From assembly GCA_004296815.1 (NCBI GenBank), contig SCVT01000590.1:1-5657 (forward strand): a stretch of 5,657 nucleotides of DNA, in the 5' to 3' direction. Every line of letters begins with the position of its first letter. The stretch's first letter is position 1. Positions 1-5,657 of this stretch are shown piece after piece. This DNA comes from Reyranella sp. Lineage in GTDB: Bacteria > Pseudomonadota > Alphaproteobacteria > Reyranellales > Reyranellaceae. The notes beneath the pieces were generated by a model, which did no database searches, was not told the DNA's origin, and saw only the letters and a list, made by a program, of their open reading frames with translations. Both the position numbers and the translations under genes were made by a program.

Positions 1-961
1 CGAAGCGCTCGCGGCTACGCCGGTAGTCGAAGAAGCCCCAGCTCGCGCCGCCTTCGACCGCGGCGACGAAGTGGTTGTCGGGCTTGTCGAACTCGAAATG
101 GTCGTCCTCGTTGTAGACGATCGGCTGGCCGCGATAGGCCGGTGAAGCGCGCCAGTTGGCGAGCTGCAGACGGATGCCGTGCGGCGCGGGCTGCATCGCG
201 CCGTCCGGCCCATGCACGCGATTGCCGTGTGGCAGCAGGAAGTCGGACGCGGCGACGATCGGCGCGGGCGGTGTGTGGATTCCGATCAGGCTGGTGCTGA
301 CCAGAAGCTTGCCCTTGGCACGTTCCTTGGCGAGCTCGATCAGCTCGTGATTGCGTCTGGCGTCGATGATCGGGTGCGCCCAGACATTCTCGAGATCGAC
401 CTCGTTGCCGATCTCGATCAGCACGTTGGTCGCGTTCTTCTCGATCAGCCAATCGACGGTGTTGGTGACGGCGGCCTTCACCGCGCTCTCGTCGCGGAAG
501 GTGCCGCTCTGCTTGCCGTAGAACAAGCCCACGATCACGACCATGCCGATCTGGTCGGTGGCGCGGATCACCTTCTCAAGGCGTGCGGCCCAGGCGGGTT
601 TGATCGAACCGTCGGCGGTGAAGCCGCAGATCTGCCACGGCTGGTGCCACGAGTAGCCCTGCGGGCTGCCGCCCGAGAGATTGATGCAGACGGCCAGCAG
701 GCCATGGGCGCGGTACGAGGGGAGCGCGGTGATGAACTCGCTCGTGCTGCGCTCGGCATCCCACGGTCCGTCGGCGTACGACCAGGCGCCGCGCGTCGAC
801 GGGTTCTCGTCGTCGGCGATGGCATTGGCCATGCGGCTGTTGAACAGCATTCCCTCGATACGGTGGCCCTTCCAGCTCCGGCCCGCATAGGTCGGCGCGC
901 CGTTGATCAGGAAACGGCCGCCGTCGATGGTGACCTTAGAAGCCAACCGCCGCACCGTCAC
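1..961 (-). CDS. TIM-barrel glycoside hydrolase-like protein (clan GH-A type), 3' end outside window
   Basis: The frame is open from the end of the preceding gene to the left edge, giving 320 visible residues; the C-terminus is missing. The layout suits a (beta/alpha)8 glycosidase of clan GH-A. A strand ending IEIGNEVD (about residues 182-189) offers E187 as acid/base, and VYNEDDHFEF (282-291) offers E285 as nucleophile. Other likely strands are GMVVIVGLFYG (139-149), LLVSTSLIGI (219-228), DFLLPHGN (240-247) and ASWGFFDYR (306-314), so almost the whole barrel is present. I recall similar uncharacterised proteins in planctomycetes and related bacteria, but no named enzyme. No signal peptide is visible, so a cytoplasmic location is inferred. 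The start is uncertain: in-frame GTG at 961 (weak GAGAG five bases upstream), GTG at 955 or TTG at 946, all overlapping the gene before it. This suggests translational coupling. The substrate cannot be named; a non-catalytic relative remains possible. Confidence 0.66.
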   Translation of the reverse strand, partial: MTVRRLASKVTIDGGRFLINGAPTYAGRSWKGHRIEGMLFNSRMANAIADDENPSTRGAWSYADGPWDAERSTSEFITALPSYRAHGLLAVCINLSGGSPQGYSWHQPWQICGFTADGSIKPAWAARLEKVIRATDQIGMVVIVGLFYGKQSGTFRDESAVKAAVTNTVDWLIEKNATNVLIEIGNEVDLENVWAHPIIDARRNHELIELAKERAKGKLLVSTSLIGIHTPPAPIVAASDFLLPHGNRVHGPDGAMQPAPHGIRLQLANWRASPAYRGQPIVYNEDDHFEFDKPDNHFVAAVEGGASWGFFDYRRSRERF

Positions 962-2534
962 GGCGGCTCTCGGAGGCGCCGAGATAGGGGCCGCCGTCGG
1001 GATAGCGCCAGATGATCTGGCTCGAGCCGAAGTCGAAGCTCGGCGCCTTGGTGCGCGTGAGCTTGTGGCCGCGGCTCTCCAGCCCCTCGAGCGTCGCCTG
1101 CGGCGTGTGCTCCTCGGTCCACACCGTGCCGTCGGTCTCGTGGACGCGCCAGCGCGGGCCGTCGATCGCGGCCTGCGGATTCTGGCCGTAGTCGACGATG
1201 CGGCTGAAGACCTGCATGTGGCCCTGCGGCTGCATGGCGCCACCCATCAGGCCGAAGGTCGCGACCGGCCTGCCGTCCTTGGTGATGAAGGCCGGGATGA
1301 TCGTGTGGAACGGCCGCTTCTTCGGGCCGACTTCGTTGGCATGGCCCTTGGTCGTGACGAAGCCGGTCGCGCGGTTCTGGAGCGCGATGCCGGTGCCCGG
1401 CACCACGACACCCGAGCCGAAGCCCGTGTAGTTCGACTGGATCAGCGACACCATCATGCCCGAGGCGTCGGCGGTGCCGAGATAGATCGTGCCGCCATCC
1501 TTGGGCGTGCCGGGGCCGAAGTCCTTGGCCTTCTTCGGGTCGATCAGCTTGGCGCGGCTCTTGAGGTAGCCCTTGTCGAGCATCTGCGCCGGCGTCACTT
1601 CCATGAAGCGCGGGTCGGAGACGTATTTGTAGATGTCGGCGAAGGCGAGCTTCATCGCCTCGATGCGGAGATGCGCGACCTCGGGCCCGTCCGGATCGCG
1701 GCCGGCCAGCTCGAAATTCTCGAGGATGCCCAGCGCCATGCAGGCGGCGATCCCCTGGCCCGACGGCGGGATCTCGTGCAGCGTCGTGCCGCGATAGGTG
1801 AGCCCGATCGGGTCGACCCAGTCGGGCTTGTGCTCGGCGAGGTCTTCCTTGCGCAGCGCGCCGCCGGTCTCCTTGGCGTACTTGTCCATCGCCTCGGCGA
1901 GCTCGCCGCGATAGAAGGCCTCGCCCTTGCTCTCGGCGATCTTGGTGAGCGTCTTGGCCTGGTCGGGGAACTTCCAGAGCTCGCCCGGCTGCGGTGCGCG
2001 GCCGTTCGGCAGGAACGCCTTCACCCAGCTCTCCTGCCCCTTCAGCCGATCGATCGCACGATCCCACTGCTTGGCGACCATGTAGGAGACGCGGAAGCCG
2101 TCATGGGCGTACTTGATGCCGGGCTCGAACAGGTCGGCGAAGGGCAGCTTGCCGTAGCGCTTGTGCAGCTCCATCCAGAGCGACACCGCGCCCGGCGTCG
2201 TGACGCTGCCCCAGCCGACATGGGGCATCTTGTCCTGCCCCTTGTACTGGTCGGGCGTCATCAGCGCCGGCGAATGGCCCGACGCGTTGAGGCCCACCAG
2301 CTTCTTGCCGTCCCACAGGATGCAGAAGGCGTCGGCGCCGATGCCGTTCATCGTGGGCTCGACGACGGTGATGGCGATCGCACTCGCGATCGCGGCATCG
2401 ACCGCGTTGCCGCCCTTGGCCAGCATGCGCAGGCCCGCGGTGGCGGCAAGGTGCTGGGAGGAGGCTACGACGTTGTCGGCGAAGACGGGCAGCTTCTTGG
2501 TGCTGTAGGGGAAGTCGTACGAAAAAGACGGCAC
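936..2534 (-). CDS. Gamma-glutamyltransferase-family Ntn hydrolase, cytoplasmic, divergent substrate site
   Basis: This 532-residue protein is a member of the gamma-glutamyltranspeptidase family, at about the usual family length. Family members cut themselves to free a catalytic threonine; here that is T349 in DGGTIYL, giving a large part of 348 and a small part of 184 residues. Other family marks are AAIASAIAITVVEPTMNGIG (47-66), IPPSGQGIAACMAL (255-268), KKRPFHTIIPAF (405-416) and the Gly-Gly of GLMGGAMQPQGH (428-439). The TIY motif and RPFHTIIP resemble the YwrD/acylase-like branch rather than E. coli Ggt, which has TTHY and KRPLSSM. Several substrate-holding residues of the classical enzyme appear changed, so the reaction (gamma-glutamyl transfer, glutathione hydrolysis or another amide cleavage) is unproven. 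No signal peptide is visible, unlike periplasmic Ggt. The GTG start at 2534 is chosen because GAGAGGA lies six bases upstream. The gene follows the lipoprotein gene by 12 bases and overlaps the glycosidase-like gene. Confidence 0.92.
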   Translation of the reverse strand: MPSFSYDFPYSTKKLPVFADNVVASSQHLAATAGLRMLAKGGNAVDAAIASAIAITVVEPTMNGIGADAFCILWDGKKLVGLNASGHSPALMTPDQYKGQDKMPHVGWGSVTTPGAVSLWMELHKRYGKLPFADLFEPGIKYAHDGFRVSYMVAKQWDRAIDRLKGQESWVKAFLPNGRAPQPGELWKFPDQAKTLTKIAESKGEAFYRGELAEAMDKYAKETGGALRKEDLAEHKPDWVDPIGLTYRGTTLHEIPPSGQGIAACMALGILENFELAGRDPDGPEVAHLRIEAMKLAFADIYKYVSDPRFMEVTPAQMLDKGYLKSRAKLIDPKKAKDFGPGTPKDGGTIYLGTADASGMMVSLIQSNYTGFGSGVVVPGTGIALQNRATGFVTTKGHANEVGPKKRPFHTIIPAFITKDGRPVATFGLMGGAMQPQGHMQVFSRIVDYGQNPQAAIDGPRWRVHETDGTVWTEEHTPQATLEGLESRGHKLTRTKAPSFDFGSSQIIWRYPDGGPYLGASESRRDGAAVGF

Positions 2535-2540
2535 TCGGAA

Positions 2541-2547
2541 TCCTCTC
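2541..2547 (-). promoter_or_regulatory. Shine-Dalgarno site of the GGT-like gene
   Basis: GAGAGGA lies six bases before the GTG at 2534 and overlaps the TAG stop of the upstream lipoprotein gene (2549-2547). It decides the GTG start and implies that a ribosome ending the lipoprotein can restart here. Confidence 0.7.
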
Positions 2548-3140
2548 TACTTCTGCTTCGAGGGCTGGATCGCCTCGATGCGCGCCACGAACCGCGGCGT
2601 CTGCAGGAACTGCCTGTGTTCGGCGGCGCTCTTGCCCAGCAGGCGGGAAAGATCGAGCACGCCGGAGCCCGCGATCTCGCCCATCCGCCCGGAGAGCGTC
2701 ACGCGTTCGCCAAGCCGCAGGGTTTTTAGCGCCGCGATGGCCCCTTCGGAAAGGCCCGGAGGCGGCGCCGCACGGGATCGTGTGGAGAAAAGATCGGCCA
2801 CGGTGCCTGCGAAGGCCAAAGCCCAGTCGTTGAACGCGTAGAGCGAAACCTGTCTTCCGATATCGAGGGTGAGGGCCACGTCCTTGGCGTTGCCCTCGAT
2901 CTTCGTGAGCGTGCCGCACCAGTCGGCGAAGGCGCCGACCCTGGAGGCCAGCGCCACGCTCTGCTTGGCCGCTTCCTCGACCTGCAGCGGGTTGTTCGAC
3001 GCGAGCGCGGGCTTGGCGAGTGCGGCCAGCCCGTCGAGGAACGCCTTCTGCTCGGGGTTGCGCTCGTGGCACGGCCGGTCGAAGCACCCGCCGAGCAGGA
3101 GGCCGGCGCCTCCGAGGATGACTACGCGACGCGCCGGCAT
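2547..3140 (-). CDS. Predicted lipoprotein of unknown function
   Basis: This 197-residue protein begins MPARRVVILGGAGLLLGGC: two arginines, a short hydrophobic stretch and a lipobox (LLGG before C19), the pattern cut by signal peptidase II. The mature protein should be lipid-anchored at C19 and face the periplasm; residue +2 is Phe, not Asp, so an outer-membrane destination is possible. Residues 25-70 look helical. Two similar beta-rich stretches follow, FADWCGTLTKIEGN...VALTLDIGRQVSLYAF (71-103) and LRLGERVTLSGRMGEIAGSGVLDLS (141-165), ending in PRFVARIEAI (182-191). This recalls small OB-fold-like bacterial proteins, but that is a weak inference from memory. Besides C19 it has C24 and C75, which could form a disulfide. 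I do not recognise the family. ATG at 3140 lies seven bases after the ligase stop with only a weak upstream purine run, so coupling to the ligase gene is likely. Confidence 0.85.
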   Translation of the reverse strand: MPARRVVILGGAGLLLGGCFDRPCHERNPEQKAFLDGLAALAKPALASNNPLQVEEAAKQSVALASRVGAFADWCGTLTKIEGNAKDVALTLDIGRQVSLYAFNDWALAFAGTVADLFSTRSRAAPPPGLSEGAIAALKTLRLGERVTLSGRMGEIAGSGVLDLSRLLGKSAAEHRQFLQTPRFVARIEAIQPSKQK

Positions 3141-3147
3141 GCTGTCG

Positions 3148-4872
<1,725 letters not shown>

Positions 4873-4881
4873 TTGTCGTGT

Positions 4882-4888
4882 TCCTCCC
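4882..4888 (-). promoter_or_regulatory. Shine-Dalgarno site of the acyl-CoA ligase
   Basis: GGGAGGA lies nine bases before the ATG at 4872. An upstream in-frame ATG at 4893 would place this site inside the coding region, so it argues for the shorter protein. Confidence 0.75.
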
Positions 4889-4895
4889 TGCATCG

Positions 4896-4925
4896 ACTAT
4901 GCGAGGGCGGCTACGACAGGGTCAA
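4896..4925 (-). promoter_or_regulatory. Possible sigma70-type promoter before the ligase gene
   Basis: Reading the minus strand, TTGACC (4925-4920) matches five of six bases of the -35 consensus. CATAGT (4901-4896) matches four of six of the -10, with an 18-base spacer. Transcription would begin near 4889, right at the Shine-Dalgarno site, leaving a leader of about 17 bases. The position in the only sizeable gap of the window supports it, but matches of this quality also arise by chance. Confidence 0.35.
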
Positions 4926-4935
4926 GAAGCGCCCC

Positions 4936-5657
4936 TCAGGAGCTTTGCGGTATCCGATATTCGTAGGCGTAGACCGTGCGGAAGCCCTGCGCCTCGTAGA
5001 GGGGCATCGCGGCGGCGTTGGTCGACACGACCTGCAGGTAGGCGAAGCGCGCGCCCCGGCCCCAGGCCCAGGCGTAGAGGCTCTCGGTGACCCGCCGCGC
5101 CAGTCCCTGCCGGCGCGCCTCGGGCATCACCAGCACGTCGAACAGGCCCATATGGTCGCCGTCGACCGCGCCGATCGCCATGGCCATCGGCCGGCCTTCC
5201 TTCTCGACGAAGGCGAAGCCTGCGGGTTGGGCGATGGCCGCCAGCATCCGCTCCATGGTCGCGCGGTGCTCGGGCCGGACCGGGCTGTGGGTGCAGAAGG
5301 CCTCGATCCAGGGCGGGGTTGGGGCGGGGTGGATCGCGACCTCCGGGTCGGCCCTGAAGCCCTCGTGCAGGGGGCAGCGCTGCATCAGGCTGCGCTCGAT
5401 CGCCCGGTAGCCGCGCGCCGCCAGCAACCCGTCCATGGTCGGCGGGGCCAGCGGGCTCAACCGCCAGACCGGCGGCAGTCCGCGGGCGCGATGGGCGGCC
5501 TCCACGGCTTCGATTTCTGTCGAAGCCTCTGGCCCCAAGGCATTGATCGAATTGGCTCTTTTGGTGTAGCCGCCCGAGAAGCGCAGGCGCCAGCCGGCCA
5601 GATCCTGGGTCTCCAACGCGGGCCAGCCGCGGAAGGCCAGCTCTTCCAGCCGGCGGA
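4936..5657 (-). CDS. GNAT-family N-acetyltransferase, 5' end outside window
   Basis: The visible part is 239 codons plus a TGA stop at 4938-4936. GNAT enzymes move an acetyl group from acetyl-CoA to an amine; the acceptor here is unknown. The C-terminal half carries the acetyl-CoA fold: FAFVEKEGRPMAMAIGAV (147-164), then DVLVMPEARRQGLARRV (173-189), whose RRQGLA is the pyrophosphate-binding loop, then LQVVSTNAAAMPLYEAQGF (207-225). The N-terminal half (GWRLRFSGGYTKRANSINAL, about 21-40) is of a kind I recall from proteobacterial two-part GNAT proteins. A Pro-rich linker, HPAPTPPW (109-116), joins the halves. A TTG at 5616 could be read as a start, but the frame continues to the edge as RRLEELAFRGWPALETQDL, which reads as normal protein, so the true start lies upstream. 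The protein is probably cytosolic. It precedes the ligase gene by 63 bases on the same strand; a functional link is not shown. Confidence 0.88.
   Translation of the reverse strand, partial: RRLEELAFRGWPALETQDLAGWRLRFSGGYTKRANSINALGPEASTEIEAVEAAHRARGLPPVWRLSPLAPPTMDGLLAARGYRAIERSLMQRCPLHEGFRADPEVAIHPAPTPPWIEAFCTHSPVRPEHRATMERMLAAIAQPAGFAFVEKEGRPMAMAIGAVDGDHMGLFDVLVMPEARRQGLARRVTESLYAWAWGRGARFAYLQVVSTNAAAMPLYEAQGFRTVYAYEYRIPQSS

Noticed and set aside
179..1015. A plus-strand open frame of 278 codons opposite the glycosidase-like gene.
   Set aside because: Its Asp/Arg/Val/Gly-rich product has no domain, and the minus-strand frame carries catalytic motifs typical of a TIM barrel.
958..2067. A minus-strand open frame of 369 codons in another frame of the GGT-like gene.
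   Set aside because: Low-complexity Arg/Ala/Gly-rich translation inside a gene with clear family motifs; a GC-bias shadow.
2374..2393. Two copies of the palindrome GCGATCGC twelve bases apart, as a possible repeat or binding site.
   Set aside because: They encode the Ala-Ile repeats of the conserved AIASAIAI segment of the GGT-like protein; codon use explains them.
903..2729. A plus-strand open frame of 608 codons lying antisense to the GGT-like gene.
   Set aside because: Its product is rich in Arg, Ala, Gly, Asp and Leu with no recognisable domain, and it spans the junction of two well-supported minus-strand genes. Codon bias in high-GC coding DNA keeps this antisense frame open.
5614..5616. 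TTG at 5616 as the start of the GNAT protein.
   Set aside because: The frame runs on to the window edge with protein-like sequence (GWPALETQDL), so the true start lies beyond the window.

Overview
The window is high-GC DNA with tightly packed genes, all on the minus strand. It fits a free-living alphaproteobacterium (Rhodospirillales-like is my guess). The basis is the strong G/C bias at third codon positions, the long false reading frames that bias creates, and the N-terminus of the acyl-CoA ligase (MANYPWEKSYPPGVKW), which I associate with alphaproteobacterial FadD-type enzymes. No RNA gene, insertion sequence, CRISPR array, integrase, attachment site or origin was seen. No stretch over 100 bases lacks a gene.

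In the direction of transcription (right to left) the layout is: (1) a GNAT acetyltransferase, 5657-4936, whose 5' end lies outside the window; (2) a 63-base gap with a good Shine-Dalgarno site and a possible sigma70-type promoter; (3) a long-chain fatty-acid-CoA ligase, 4872-3148; (4) a small predicted lipoprotein of unknown function, 3140-2547; (5) a cytoplasmic gamma-glutamyltransferase-like Ntn hydrolase, 2534-936; (6) a TIM-barrel protein resembling clan GH-A glycoside hydrolases, from about 961 off the left edge.

Genes 3 to 6 are separated by 7 bases, by 12 bases, and by an overlap of about 26 bases. They are therefore very probably co-transcribed and partly translationally coupled. The GNAT gene is on the same strand but set off by the 63-base gap, so it may or may not share the transcript.

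No pathway is obvious from this gene set. The ligase makes acyl-CoA in the cytosol, the lipoprotein should sit on a membrane facing the periplasm, and the last two are hydrolase-type proteins with no visible signal peptide. The most interesting point is that the gamma-glutamyltransferase-like protein keeps its catalytic threonine and Gly-Gly oxyanion motif but has lost most residues that hold the gamma-glutamyl group in the classical enzyme. Its real substrate is therefore open. I see no clearly new multi-gene system such as a defence or mobile system.
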